64,000 bases of DNA, from contig NZ_KK020675.1 in the NCBI RefSeq assembly GCF_000307775.2, positions 367,547 through 431,546 of the forward strand, in the 5' to 3' direction. The translations under genes and the position numbers were made by a program. This document shows positions 8,640 to 20,351 of this stretch, one piece after another (the first letter of the stretch is position 1; the number at the start of each line of letters is the position of its first letter). Origin of the DNA: Stutzerimonas stutzeri KOS6 (lineage in GTDB: Bacteria; Pseudomonadota; Gammaproteobacteria; Pseudomonadales; Pseudomonadaceae). A model generated the notes under the pieces. That model was not told where the DNA came from. It worked only from the letters and a program-made list of their open reading frames with translations, and did no database searches.

Positions 8640-9533
8640 CTACGGCCTGCCGAGAATCTTCGGCGCGGCCTCGATGATCTGCCGTGAAAGGTGCTCCATG
8701 CGCGGCGACTGGACCTTCCAGGTGTGCCAGTACAGGGCGATCTCCAGCGGTTCATCGGCAGCCAGATCGACCACCTCGCCGGCCTGCAGCGCATCACGCA
8801 GCAACAGCTCCGGCACCATGCCGTAGCCGAGTCCGTAGCGAATCGCGCTGAAGTGCGGCTCGGCACCGGGTACGTAATGGCACGGGTATGAACCTTCGGG
8901 CAGGCCGAGGCGACGCAGCAAAAAAGACGATTGCAGAGTGTCCTTGCGCGTGTACGCGACCACCGGCGCCTTGCGCGCGGCATTGCGGGACAGCCCGTTG
9001 GCGAAGTGCTTCTGACGGAACTCTCTGGAGGCGACCAGGCGATAGCGCATGCTGCCCAGCGGGCTCGCCGTGCAGCCACGCATGGGCTTGGGCTCGGTGC
9101 TGATGCAACCGATCGCCAGCCCCGTTTCCAGCAGGCTGTAGGTGTGGTCCTGGTCTTCCACGGTGAGGTCGAGCAGGACCCGCTCCCGGATCAGCACCTC
9201 GGCCAGGGCCGGAAAGAACCAGGTCCCCAGGCTGTCGGCGTTGAGCGCGGCAACCACCACCAGCGGTGCATCGCTGCGTTCGGCGAGGTCCGCCAGCAAG
9301 TCGGCTTCCAGCAGCGTGGCGCGCTTGAGGTACTGCAACAGTCGCTGCCCGGTTTCGGTGGGGCGACAGGGTCGGCTGCGCACCACCAGGGCGCTGCCCA
9401 GCGCGCTTTCCAGCGCGCGGACGCGCTGCGAGATGGCCGGCGGGGTCAGGTGCAGGCGCTGCGCAGCCTGCTCGAAACTGCCGGTACGGATGACACTGCG
9501 GAAGGCTTCGGTCTGCTTCGGATCGAGATTCAC
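8640..9533 (-). CDS. LysR-family regulator, ArgP/LysG subfamily
   Basis: About 297 aa. An N-terminal winged helix-turn-helix (residues ~5-62; AFRSVIRTGSFEQAAQRL, then HLTPPAISQRVRALE) is followed by a LysR effector domain. The pattern of the HTH (PPAISQRVRALESALG) and the length fit the ArgP/LysG group, which controls arginine/lysine export genes in other bacteria. The start is a GTG (complement of 9531-9533) leading into VNLDPKQTEAF; a TTG four codons upstream is the alternative, and no ATG is available. It is transcribed away from the TRIC-type membrane protein gene across a 138-bp gap, so I infer that this regulator controls that gene. Confidence 0.85.
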   Translation of the reverse strand: MNLDPKQTEAFRSVIRTGSFEQAAQRLHLTPPAISQRVRALESALGSALVVRSRPCRPTETGQRLLQYLKRATLLEADLLADLAERSDAPLVVVAALNADSLGTWFFPALAEVLIRERVLLDLTVEDQDHTYSLLETGLAIGCISTEPKPMRGCTASPLGSMRYRLVASREFRQKHFANGLSRNAARKAPVVAYTRKDTLQSSFLLRRLGLPEGSYPCHYVPGAEPHFSAIRYGLGYGMVPELLLRDALQAGEVVDLAADEPLEIALYWHTWKVQSPRMEHLSRQIIEAAPKILGRP

Positions 9534-9671
9534 GGCGGCCGCCAATTAAGAAATTTTTTGTATGGCCTAAAAATACTTAGCCATGACAATTAAAGCCAGG
9601 CATTGCCCATAATCGCGCGCCTCGAACTGCCCCGCCCTTTTTGTGGGCAGCGAGTCTGTCCGGAGTACACC

Positions 9672-10298
9672 GTGGAACTGCTGCATACCATCTATCTGAT
9701 CGCGATCACGGCCGAAGCCATGTCCGGGGCAATCATGGGCATGCGCCGCGGAATGGATCTGTTCGGCATCTGCCTGCTCGGCACCGTGACCGCGCTGGGA
9801 GGCGGCACCGCGCGCGACGTGTTGCTCGGCCATTATCCGGTCGGCTGGATCGCCCACCCGGAATACCTCACCTTCACCATCGGCGCGGCGGTCGTGACCG
9901 GTTTCATCGCGCGCCACCTGCACCACCTGCGCATGGTCTTCCTGCTGGTGGATGGCCTGGGCCTGGTGGCGTTCACCGTGATCGGCTGCGACGTGGCGAT
10001 GGGCATGGGCGCGCATCCTTCCATCGTGGTGCTGGCCGGCGTGATCACCGGCATATTCGGCGGGCTGATGCGTGACGTGCTGTGCAACCAGGTGCCTATG
10101 GTCCTGCAGCGCGAACTGTATGCCACCGTGGCGCTGTTCACCGGCGTGTTCTACGTGGCCATGCTATGGCTTGAGATCAACACGACCCTGGCCACCTTGG
10201 CCGCGCTGGGCTGCGGCTTCCTGTTCCGCGTGCTGGCCATGACTTTCCACTGGAAGCTGCCGGACTTCAACGGCAAGGAAATCCGCGGACTGGACTGA
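9672..10298 (+). CDS. Trimeric intracellular cation channel (TRIC/UPF0126) family membrane protein
   Basis: 208 aa, about seven hydrophobic helices in two repeats typical of UPF0126 proteins. Each repeat has the family signature: GMDLFGICLLGTVTALGGGTARDVLLG near residue 30-57, and GVITGIFGGLMRDVLCNQVP near residue 120-140. The GGGxxRD and GGxxRD glycine/Arg-Asp motifs are those that line the pore in bacterial TRIC channels. E. coli YicG of this family has been implicated in glycine transport. The start is a GTG at 9672 (VELLHTIYLIAI) preceded by CCGGAG; an earlier in-frame start would add a non-conserved leader. It is divergent from a LysR/ArgP-type regulator. Confidence 0.88.
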   Translation: MELLHTIYLIAITAEAMSGAIMGMRRGMDLFGICLLGTVTALGGGTARDVLLGHYPVGWIAHPEYLTFTIGAAVVTGFIARHLHHLRMVFLLVDGLGLVAFTVIGCDVAMGMGAHPSIVVLAGVITGIFGGLMRDVLCNQVPMVLQRELYATVALFTGVFYVAMLWLEINTTLATLAALGCGFLFRVLAMTFHWKLPDFNGKEIRGLD

Positions 10299-10402
10299 TC
10301 CCCGCCCGCCGACGCGACATCAGGGCTTGACGTCGCGTGCAGATTCCACCGGTCCGAGTCGCTACACTAGCGCGCTGGCAACCCAGGAGCGGTGAACGGA
10401 CT

Positions 10403-13177
<2,775 letters not shown>

Positions 13178-13245
13178 CCCGAACGCGGCGGATCGTCGCC
13201 GCCCCGGCCAACCCGTTTGCCCTCGCCCGTACCCCAGGAACCACC

Positions 13246-15228
13246 ATGACCGACCACCCTGTCTCCGATACTTTCCAGCCTGCCGAACTCGACTGGGACG
13301 AGAACGGCATGCCGCAGTCCCGCCGGTACGGCGACGTGTATTTCTCCCGGGCCAGCGGGCTTGCCGAAACCGAACATGTCTTTCTTGCGCAGAATGACCT
13401 CGCCGGGCGCTTCGCCGCATTGCAGGCGGGCCAGCGCCTGGTGATCGGCGAAACGGGGTTCGGTACGGGACTGAATTTTCTCTGTGCCTGGAAACTGTTC
13501 GAGGACACCGCCGATGCGCAGGCACGCCTGCATTTCGTAAGCGTCGAAAAACATCCGCTGACCCGCGAAGACATGGAGCGCGCACTGGCCCTGTGGCCGG
13601 AGCTGCGGACGCAGGCAGAACGGCTGCTGCAGCATTACGTCGCGCTGCATCCGGGTTATCAGCGACTGGTCTTTGACGGCGGGCGCGTGGTGCTGACGCT
13701 GCTCATCGGGGATGTCGCCGAATGCCTGCCGACCCTGGATGCGCGCATCGACGCCTGGTTTCTCGACGGGTTTGCGCCGGCGAAGAATCCGCAGATGTGG
13801 CAACCGGCCGTGTTCGCCGAGCTGGCCAGGCTGTCGGCTGCGGGGGCGACGCTGGGCACCTTCACCAGTGCCGGTTTCGTTCGCCGCGGCCTGATCGATG
13901 CCGGCTTCGACATGCAGCGGGTGCCGGGCTACAGCCACAAGCGCGAGATATTGCGCGGCCGCCTGCTCAGGCCTGCCGGGCAGGCGCCCGCCAAGCCCTG
14001 GTTCGCCCGCCCCGGATACGAGCCCGCCGAGCGACATGCGGTGGTCATCGGTGCCGGGCTGGCCGGTTGCGCCACGGCCGCATCACTGGCCGCTCGCGGG
14101 TGGCGGGTCAGTGTGCTGGAGCGTCACGCCGAGGCGGCCCAGGAAGGCTCGGGCAACCCACAGGGCGTGCTGTATCTCAAACTGTCCGCCCACGGCACCG
14201 CCCTGTCGCGGCTGGTGATCAGCGGTTTCGGCTACACCCGCCGGCTGCTCGGCAATCTGCAGACAGGCCGCGACTGGCAGCCCTGCGGCGTACTGCAACT
14301 GATCTACGACGACAAGGAGCGCGAACGCCAGGTCGAGCTGGCCGGAGCCTTCGCGCCCGATCTGGTCCGCCCGTTGACGCGGGCCGAGGCCGAGGCGCTG
14401 GCCGGCATCGAGCTGCCCGAAGGCGGGCTGTTCTATCCCGAGGCGGGCTGGGCCAATCCGCCCGCGCTGTGTCAGTGGCTACTGCAGCGTCCCGGCATCG
14501 AGCTGCTGCGCCACCATGAGGCCCTCGAACTGCGCCGCAACGGCCAGTCCTGGCAGGTCCTGGCCGGCGAGACCCGGCTCGCCGAAGCGCCGGTGGTGGT
14601 GCTGGCAGGCGCCGCTGATGCCGCGCGCTTCGAGCAGAGCGCCTGGTTGCCGCTCAAGCGCATCCGCGGGCAGATATCCAGCCTGCCAGCCACGCCGGGC
14701 AGCAGCCAGCTGCGCACCGTGCTCTGCGCCAAGGGCTACGTCGCACCACCCCGGGACGGCAGCCATACACTGGGCGCCAGCTTCAATTTCCAGCAAACCG
14801 ACGCTGCGCCCAGCGTCGCCGAGCATCAGTCGAATCTGGACATGCTCGAGCAGATCTCCGGCGACCTGTATGCACGCCTGCAGGCCGACCCGCAGCGAAC
14901 CGAGTCGCTCAGCGGTCGCGTCGGCTTTCGCTGCACCAGTCCTGACTACCTGCCACTGATCGGACCGCTAGCGGCGCCCCAGGCGTTCGCCGAAACCTAC
15001 GCCGCTCTCGGCAAGAACGCCCGCTCGTCGCAGAGCGCTCCATGCCCCTGGCTGGATGGCCTCTACGTCAACACCGCCCACGGTTCACGCGGCATGATCA
15101 GCGCCCCGCTGTCCGGCGAGCTGCTGGCCGCCTGGCTTGAAGACGAGCCGTTGCCGCTGCCGCGCGAGGTAGCTGAAGCCTGCCACCCCAACCGATTCCT
15201 CCTGCGCAAGCTGATCCGCGGCACCTAA
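13246..15228 (+). CDS. mnmC: Bifunctional tRNA 5-methylaminomethyl-2-thiouridine biosynthesis protein MnmC
   Basis: 660 aa, the usual two-domain fusion. The N-terminal methyltransferase (residues ~1-245; GETGFGTGLNFL SAM site, then DAWFLDGFAPAKNPQMW) and the C-terminal FAD oxidoreductase (from ~262; GAGLAGCATAASLA dinucleotide fold with G269, G271, G274) convert cmnm5s2U to mnm5s2U at the tRNA wobble position. The later YVAPPRDGSHTLGASF and GSRGMISAPLSGE blocks are family signatures. The start at 13246 is the first ATG, 68 bp after gacS, with CAGGAACC upstream. No frameshift seen. Confidence 0.96.
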   Translation: MTDHPVSDTFQPAELDWDENGMPQSRRYGDVYFSRASGLAETEHVFLAQNDLAGRFAALQAGQRLVIGETGFGTGLNFLCAWKLFEDTADAQARLHFVSVEKHPLTREDMERALALWPELRTQAERLLQHYVALHPGYQRLVFDGGRVVLTLLIGDVAECLPTLDARIDAWFLDGFAPAKNPQMWQPAVFAELARLSAAGATLGTFTSAGFVRRGLIDAGFDMQRVPGYSHKREILRGRLLRPAGQAPAKPWFARPGYEPAERHAVVIGAGLAGCATAASLAARGWRVSVLERHAEAAQEGSGNPQGVLYLKLSAHGTALSRLVISGFGYTRRLLGNLQTGRDWQPCGVLQLIYDDKERERQVELAGAFAPDLVRPLTRAEAEALAGIELPEGGLFYPEAGWANPPALCQWLLQRPGIELLRHHEALELRRNGQSWQVLAGETRLAEAPVVVLAGAADAARFEQSAWLPLKRIRGQISSLPATPGSSQLRTVLCAKGYVAPPRDGSHTLGASFNFQQTDAAPSVAEHQSNLDMLEQISGDLYARLQADPQRTESLSGRVGFRCTSPDYLPLIGPLAAPQAFAETYAALGKNARSSQSAPCPWLDGLYVNTAHGSRGMISAPLSGELLAAWLEDEPLPLPREVAEACHPNRFLLRKLIRGT

Positions 15229-15252
15229 GGATGCGTTAGCAGCGGCCAGGCT

Positions 15253-15272
15253 GCCGACTTCAGAGAGTCGGC
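15253..15272 (+). terminator. Hairpin after mnmC (weak terminator candidate)
   Basis: GCCGACT (15253-15259) pairs with AGTCGGC (15266-15272), starting 25 bases after the mnmC stop. There is no T-run. Confidence 0.3.
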
Positions 15273-15337
15273 GGCTTGCATCGCACTGCGCCCGCAAGGA
15301 TACTCCCCCCACTATATTTCGCATCTTCGGAGGCCCC

Positions 15338-15895
15338 ATGAAATCTCTGTCTTTGCTGGCGCTCGGCTGGTTCGCATTGCAGGTCCATGCCGCGCCCGAC
15401 GTCGATACCCGACAGCTTCGCAACGAGGCGGCCAGCCTGATCCCGCCGTTCCAGCAGCAGTTGCTCGGTACGGTCAAGCAGGCCATGGCCGATGGTGGCC
15501 CGAGCAAGGCGGTCGAGGCTTGCCAGCTGCTCGCACCGGGCATTGCCGAACAACACAGCCAGGCGCCCTGGAAAGTCGGCCGTACGGCGCTCAAGTTGCG
15601 CAATCCGGACAATGCCCCGGATGCCTGGGAGCGCGCAGTGCTCGAGGGATTCGCGCAGCGCGCCGCGGCCGGTGAGCCGATCGAACAGCTGAAGCACGGC
15701 GCGGTGGTGGGCAACGAGTACCGCTACATGCAGGCGATCGGCACGGCGGAAGCCTGCCTGGGTTGCCATGGTGACAGGATCAAGCCCGAACTGCTCGGCC
15801 TGATCGACCAGCACTATCCGCAAGACCAGGCCCGGGGCTTTCGCCAGGGTGATTTGCGCGGTGCCTTTACGCTCAGTCGTACCCTCGCGCCCTGA
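15338..15895 (+). CDS. DUF3365 (Tll0287-like) periplasmic haem-binding protein
   Basis: 185 aa with a cleavable signal peptide (MKSLSLLALGWFALQVHA, cut after HAA). A single c-type haem motif CLGCH (C140, C143, H144) sits in the C-terminal half, as expected for the DUF3365/Tll0287-like fold, which in other proteins serves as a haem sensor or redox module. Here it stands alone, without a kinase or cyclase domain, so it may be a small periplasmic electron carrier or redox sensor subunit. An SD-like CGGAGG lies just before the ATG at 15338. The next gene is a TSUP exporter in the same direction after ~185 bp, containing a hairpin near 15914-15945. Exact role unknown. Confidence 0.82.
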   Translation: MKSLSLLALGWFALQVHAAPDVDTRQLRNEAASLIPPFQQQLLGTVKQAMADGGPSKAVEACQLLAPGIAEQHSQAPWKVGRTALKLRNPDNAPDAWERAVLEGFAQRAAAGEPIEQLKHGAVVGNEYRYMQAIGTAEACLGCHGDRIKPELLGLIDQHYPQDQARGFRQGDLRGAFTLSRTLAP

Positions 15896-16081
15896 CAGGC
15901 CGTACACTCCATGGGCCGGCCACGACGCGATGTCGTGATCGGCCGCCCGTGGCCAGAGAAAACACCCGCCGTCGCGGACGTCCAATGTCATCATCGACGA
16001 GCCTGCCGACCGACGGAGCGACACCATGCCCCCCGCACGATCAACCAGCCCTCTCCCATCCCTAGCCGGCCAACTCGGCTG

Positions 16082-16837
16082 ATGGACGTGCTACTGCTCG
16101 AAGCGCTGGGCATCGGCCTGATCCTCGGGCTGCTGCTCGGGCTGACAGGGGCCGGTGGATCGCTCGTCGCCCTGCCATTGCTGCTCAGTCTGCATCTACC
16201 CCTGCGCGACGCCATCGGCGTCAGCCTCGGAGCCGTGTCCATGTCGGCACTGATCGGGGCGATTCCCCGTGCCCGCCAGGGCCAGGTTGCCTGGCGCCCG
16301 GTGTTGCTGCTGGCCATTTGTGGCCTGCCGGGCAACGCCGCTGGCCAGTGGCTGGGGCAATACATTCCCGAGCGCTGGCTGATCATCGCCTTCTGCCTGC
16401 TGGTGCTCTGGTCGGCCTGGCGCATGTGGCGCGGTGCCAGCCTGCCGGCCAAGGAAAACGCCGAGGACCGCCAGCTGGCGCTGCTTGGCATCGGCGTCGG
16501 TGTCGGCCTGCTGTCCGGCTTGATGGGCGTCGGTGGCGGTTTTCTGATCGTCCCGGCACTGCTCTGGTTCACCTCCCTGTCACTGCTCAGCGCGATGGCC
16601 ACGTCGATGGCCGTGATCGCGCTGGTCAGCGGCGGCGGTTTCCTGCTCTATCTCACCGACGCTCAACCCCCGCTTCCGCTGCTCGGTGGCCTGGCACTCG
16701 GTGGCGCCTTCGGCGTGCTGGCCGGCAACCGCCTGGCGCAGTATCTGAACAACAGCCTGCTGCAACGCCTGTTCGCCCTGATGCTGGTGCTGGTCAGTCT
16801 GTCGCTGGGGATCCAGAAGCTGGTCCTGGGCCACTGA
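16082..16837 (+). CDS. TSUP family sulfite/organosulfonate-type exporter (TauE/SafE)
   Basis: 251 aa, about eight hydrophobic helices. The two family repeats are visible: GLLLGLTGAGGSLVALPLLL near the N-terminus and GVGVGLLSGLMGVGGGFLIVPALL near residue 140. TSUP proteins export small sulfur anions or organic acids across the inner membrane; the substrate here is unknown. The start is placed at ATG 16082 (MDVLLLEALGIGLILG), directly before the first helix; the upstream open frame codes for a non-hydrophobic Arg-rich stretch and is rejected. Its stop abuts the stop of the convergent DUF1127 gene with no spacer. Confidence 0.88.
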   Translation: MDVLLLEALGIGLILGLLLGLTGAGGSLVALPLLLSLHLPLRDAIGVSLGAVSMSALIGAIPRARQGQVAWRPVLLLAICGLPGNAAGQWLGQYIPERWLIIAFCLLVLWSAWRMWRGASLPAKENAEDRQLALLGIGVGVGLLSGLMGVGGGFLIVPALLWFTSLSLLSAMATSMAVIALVSGGGFLLYLTDAQPPLPLLGGLALGGAFGVLAGNRLAQYLNNSLLQRLFALMLVLVSLSLGIQKLVLGH

Positions 16838-17074
16838 TCAGTACCGTTCGGGATCATCCCAGAACGGCCGGCGAGCCTCGCTTTCTATGTCGGCACGGCT
16901 ACGTCCGATGTCCTTGAGCATGGCATCGCTGAGGCCAGCGAGCTGTCGACGCTGACGTGACAGCTCGTTCCAGCGCCGTACCCGCCGCCAGGCCCGCAGC
17001 AGTAGCCCGGCTCCGGGAATCACCGCCTTCTGCACATGCAGGACACGTTGCATGGCTATTTTCTGCGTATTCAT
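16838..17074 (-). CDS. DUF1127 domain protein
   Basis: 78 aa. The C-terminal ~45 residues carry the DUF1127 (YjiS-like) signature WRRVRRWNELSRQRRQLAGL followed by SDAMLKDIGRSRADIE. These small basic proteins are widespread in proteobacteria; some are linked to phosphate/carbon metabolism and RNA turnover, but the function here is unknown. A GGAGGG site precedes the ATG. It is divergent from a LysR gene across 97 bp, a pairing suggesting regulation by it, and it ends flush against the TSUP gene stop. Confidence 0.85.
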   Translation of the reverse strand: MNTQKIAMQRVLHVQKAVIPGAGLLLRAWRRVRRWNELSRQRRQLAGLSDAMLKDIGRSRADIESEARRPFWDDPERY

Positions 17075-17171
17075 CAGGCAACCCTCCTCTCAGGATTGGC
17101 GCCAGTCTTGCTCCGCGCTTAAGATCAATCCAACGAATGTTCCTTATGCCTCACATCTCGGAGATTGATGG

Positions 17172-18026
17172 ATGGCCCAGTTCCCGAATATCGATACCGA
17201 ACTGCTGCGCAGCTTCGTAGCCATTGCCGACCACGGTGGTTTCACCCGTGCAGCGGCTGCGGTCAACCGTACCCAGTCGGCCGTGAGCATGCAGATGAAG
17301 CGCCTCGAGGAAGATGTACTGGAGCGTCCGCTGTTCGATCGCAGCGGGCGCCAGGTCCGGCTGACTGCCGAGGGCCAGATTCTGCTGGGCTACGCCCGGC
17401 GCATCCTCAAGCTGCATGGCGAGGTGATGACCACGCTGCGCCAGCCGCACATGGTCGGCGCCGTGCGTATCGGCACCCCGGACGACTACGTCATGCGCTT
17501 CCTGCCCGGGATCCTGGCGCGTTTCGCCCAGGCCTATCCACTGGTGCAGGTCGAGGTGCACTGCGAGCCTTCCAGCCAGCTGCTACAACGTCGCGACCTC
17601 GATCTGAGTATCGTCACTCGCGAGCCGGGCACCGAGATCGGCCAGCTGTTGCGCCAGGAACATGTGGTCTGGGCGGCGGCACCCGGCTTCAATCTGGACG
17701 ACCAGCGTCCCCTGCCGCTGGCGACCTTCAACACCGACTGTTTCTGTCGTGCCTGGGTGTGCAACGCGCTGGATGCCCGCGAGATCGATTACCGGATCGC
17801 CTACAGCAGTCCAAGCCTTGCCGCGATCATGGCCATCGTAGGTGCGGGTCTGGCATTGACCGCGCAGTTGCAGAGCCTGATCCCGGCCGAACTACGCATA
17901 CTCGGCGAGACTGACGGGCTACCGGACCTGCCGCAGACCAGCATCGTCCTGCTGCGCAACCCACAGCGGCATTCGCCGGTCAGTGAAACCCTCGCAGGCT
18001 ACATCGTCGATGGCTTCCGTCTGTAG
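17172..18026 (+). CDS. LysR-family transcriptional regulator
   Basis: 284 aa. The N-terminal HTH (residues ~8-66: LLRSFVAIADHGGFTRAAAA, then QSAVSMQMKRLEEDV) precedes a LysR substrate-binding domain (from ~92, VRIGTPDDYVMRFLPGIL). A CGGAG site lies upstream of ATG 17172. The divergent gene is DUF1127; LysR proteins usually act on the divergent promoter, so this is the inferred target. The effector domain has two neighbouring Cys residues (TDCFCRAW), which could be redox-active, but that is speculation. No target motif was assigned. Confidence 0.88.
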   Translation: MAQFPNIDTELLRSFVAIADHGGFTRAAAAVNRTQSAVSMQMKRLEEDVLERPLFDRSGRQVRLTAEGQILLGYARRILKLHGEVMTTLRQPHMVGAVRIGTPDDYVMRFLPGILARFAQAYPLVQVEVHCEPSSQLLQRRDLDLSIVTREPGTEIGQLLRQEHVVWAAAPGFNLDDQRPLPLATFNTDCFCRAWVCNALDAREIDYRIAYSSPSLAAIMAIVGAGLALTAQLQSLIPAELRILGETDGLPDLPQTSIVLLRNPQRHSPVSETLAGYIVDGFRL

Positions 18027-18038
18027 GCGCCAGGAGAT

Positions 18039-18419
18039 TCAGGAGCGCCCGGCCGCCAGCTCGTCAAAGACTTCGGGAACCAGGCCCGCTTCGTCTTTTT
18101 CGACCAGCCGCTGGCGCAGGCCGTCCTCCGCAGGCGAGTCGAGAATTGTCAGGAGGCGTGATCCACGCTCCGTCAGGACGAAATTTTCCCCATTGCCGCC
18201 CTGCTCCTCGGGACGGGTGACAATGAAGCCCCCCTCGAACAGCAGGCTTTCGTAATCGGCAGCCTCGGCTCGCAGGCTGTCCAGATTGGGTAGCGGCTGA
18301 CCTTCGCTCTCCAGCTGAGCCGCGTGCTCTTCGGCATAGCGGCGCGGCTTGAAGCTCTCACTGGCACTGGTCTGGACTTCATGCAGCAGACGCTGGATCA
18401 GATCCCATTTGTAGCTCAT
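18039..18419 (-). CDS. Hypothetical protein, winged-helix-like (DUF2513-like?)
   Basis: 126 aa. The start is set at the ATG complementary to 18417-18419 (MSYKWDLIQRLLHEVQ), which has GGGAGA upstream; a longer frame to 18470 has no ribosome site. The pattern 'WDLIQRLLHEV ... ADYESLLFEGGFIV ... FVLTERGSRLLTIL' looks like a small winged helix similar to phage-associated DUF2513 proteins, where the 'LTxxG' element ends the wing. No signal peptide or membrane helix is visible. It is convergent with the LysR gene, 12 bp apart. Function unknown. Confidence 0.6.
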   Translation of the reverse strand: MSYKWDLIQRLLHEVQTSASESFKPRRYAEEHAAQLESEGQPLPNLDSLRAEAADYESLLFEGGFIVTRPEEQGGNGENFVLTERGSRLLTILDSPAEDGLRQRLVEKDEAGLVPEVFDELAAGRS

Positions 18420-18560
18420 GTGCGTTCTCCCGTAGCAGATATTCGCCCCGGAAACGAGGCGCCTATGCATACCGACCGTCTCCGGGGTACGGGGGTTCGC
18501 ACTGAACTAAAGCGGTTGCGCTGCGATCCACTGCTCAGAACGACGAGCGAGGATCGAGCC

Positions 18561-18857
18561 ATGAGAATGCTGACTATTGCCCTGACCGCCGCCCTGCTGG
18601 CCGCTCCCACCGCCCATGCGGCCTGCACGCCCGACGAGGTCAACGCCAAGGCCGAACAGCTGGCCGAGCGCGTCAACCAGCTCACCAAGAGCAACCCCGA
18701 GCGCGCACAAGAGATCAACGAAGAGATCAGCCAGATGCAAGCCAAGCGTACCGCCGATCAGCTGGGTGACGAGTGCGAGGCTTACGACAAGCGTCTGAAA
18801 CAGATCGAAGAAGCGGAACGCCAGGCCGACATTCCGCCTGCGGACAGCCAGCGCTAA
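18561..18857 (+). CDS. Secreted helical hypothetical protein (98 aa)
   Basis: 98 aa with a clear signal peptide (MRMLTIALTAALLAAPTAHA, cut before AC). The mature part is strongly charged and helical (EVNAKAEQLAERVNQL, INEEISQMQAK), with Cys near the start (ACTPDE) and another in GDECEAYDK that could form one disulfide bridging the two ends of a helical hairpin. It is periplasmic by inference. The gene is preceded by GAGGATCGAGCC and convergent with the DEAD-box gene. The family is not recognised. Confidence 0.65.
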   Translation: MRMLTIALTAALLAAPTAHAACTPDEVNAKAEQLAERVNQLTKSNPERAQEINEEISQMQAKRTADQLGDECEAYDKRLKQIEEAERQADIPPADSQR

Positions 18858-18870
18858 CGCCGGCCGCCGC

Positions 18871-20202
18871 TCACTCGGCCGCCGGCTTCCTGCGCTTGAG
18901 CGGGGCCATGCCGTCCTGGCTGACCACCGGCGACGGCGTTTCACGCTTGGCACCGTTCGGGCGCTTGCCGGCAGGCTTGGACTTCTTCTCTGCGCCCTTT
19001 TTCTTGTCGATCTTTTTCTTCTTGCTGCCAGCGGCCTTGCCCGAAGCCTTGAGGTTCTTCGGCCCCTGATAGGTGCCTTTCAGCCCCTTGATCACACGCT
19101 TCTCGAAGCGTTGCTTGAGATAACGCTCGATGCTCGACATCAGGTTCCAGTCGTTGTGGCAGATCAGCGAGATCGCCAGGCCCTCGGCCCCGGCCCGTCC
19201 GGTACGACCGACGCGGTGTACGTACTCGTCACCGGAACGTGGCATATCGAAGTTGATCACCAGATCCATGCCCTCGATATCCAGCCCGCGCGCGGCCACA
19301 TCGGTGGCGACCAGAACCTTCACGCCACCCTGCTTGAGGCGGTCGATGGCCAGCTTGCGCTCCTTCTGGTCCTTTTCCCCATGCAGCACGAAAACCTTGA
19401 TGTCGCTGGCGACCAGGCGGCCATAAAGGCGGTCGGCCTGTACACGGGTGTTGGTGAAGATCACCGCCTTCTGGTAGGTCTCGTTGGCCAGTAGCCAGTG
19501 GACGAGTTGCTCCTTGTGGGCCGGATCGTCGGCCGTGATGATTTGCTGGCGCGTGGCCTCGTTCAGTTCGCTGACCCGGTTGAGCTGCAGATGCAGCGGA
19601 TCACGCAGCACCTTGCCGACCATTTCACGCAGCCCGGCGCCGCCGCTGGTGGCGGAAAACAACAGGGTCTGCTGACGCTTCTCGCATTCACCGACCAGGC
19701 GCTGCATGTCCTCGGCAAATCCCATGTCGAGCATGCGGTCGGCTTCATCGATGATCAGAATCTCGACGTCCTTGAGAATGAGGCTTCCGGCATTGAGGTG
19801 CTCGATCAGCCGTCCCGGGGTGCCGATCAGCACGTCCGGCACCTTGCGCAACATCGCTGCCTGGACCTTGAAATCCTCGCCACCGGTAATCAGGCCAGAC
19901 TTGATGAAGGTGAACTGCGAGAAACGTTCGACCTCCTTGAGCGTCTGCTGCGCCAGTTCGCGGGTTGGCAACAGGATCAGGGCTCGCACGTCGACCCGCG
20001 GCTGCGCATCGCCGATCAGCCGGTTGAGCATCGGCAGCACGAAGGCTGCGGTCTTGCCGCTACCGGTCTGGGCCGTCACACGCAGGTCGCGACCTTCCAG
20101 CGCCGGCGGGATCGCCGCCACCTGCACCGGGGTCGGCTCGACGAATTTGAGTTCGGCGACGGCCTTGAGCAGGCGTTCGTGCAGGGCGAATTGGTCAAAC
20201 AA
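18871..20202 (-). CDS. DEAD-box ATP-dependent RNA helicase
   Basis: About 443 aa. It unwinds or remodels RNA duplexes; the exact cellular role (ribosome assembly or RNA decay) is not clear from sequence. Motifs: Q motif (FVEPTPVQ), Walker A AQTGSGKT at 44-51, PTRELA, DEAD box (IIDEADRMLD), SAT (LFSATSGG), and the C-terminal helicase lobe ending in HRVGRTGRAG. The tail after ~365 is a low-complexity Lys-rich segment (GSKKKKIDKKKGAEKK), typical RNA-binding tails of this group. The start is assigned to a TTG (complement of 20200-20202; reads MFDQFALHERLL) because GAGG lies 8 bases upstream and homologues begin here; a frame open to 20499 adds unrelated sequence. Confidence 0.9.
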   Translation of the reverse strand: MFDQFALHERLLKAVAELKFVEPTPVQVAAIPPALEGRDLRVTAQTGSGKTAAFVLPMLNRLIGDAQPRVDVRALILLPTRELAQQTLKEVERFSQFTFIKSGLITGGEDFKVQAAMLRKVPDVLIGTPGRLIEHLNAGSLILKDVEILIIDEADRMLDMGFAEDMQRLVGECEKRQQTLLFSATSGGAGLREMVGKVLRDPLHLQLNRVSELNEATRQQIITADDPAHKEQLVHWLLANETYQKAVIFTNTRVQADRLYGRLVASDIKVFVLHGEKDQKERKLAIDRLKQGGVKVLVATDVAARGLDIEGMDLVINFDMPRSGDEYVHRVGRTGRAGAEGLAISLICHNDWNLMSSIERYLKQRFEKRVIKGLKGTYQGPKNLKASGKAAGSKKKKIDKKKGAEKKSKPAGKRPNGAKRETPSPVVSQDGMAPLKRRKPAAE

Positions 20203-20351
20203 GGGAGCTACCTCGAAGGTCGAAGAAAAACGATGGCATAGGTTACCCCGTCTGCCGGGCAAAGGCGCGTTCTGTAACGGCCGGCATGTTTTCCCTGGCA
20301 CACACAGGCTAAGCTGTCGGAAGCGAAGCGGCTTAATGCCAGGAGGCTCGC

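Noticed and set aside
8354-9079. Long upstream extension of cysM (to 542 codons)
   Set aside because: It runs through the LysR gene on the same strand in another frame. cysM's conserved N-terminus lies at 8353.
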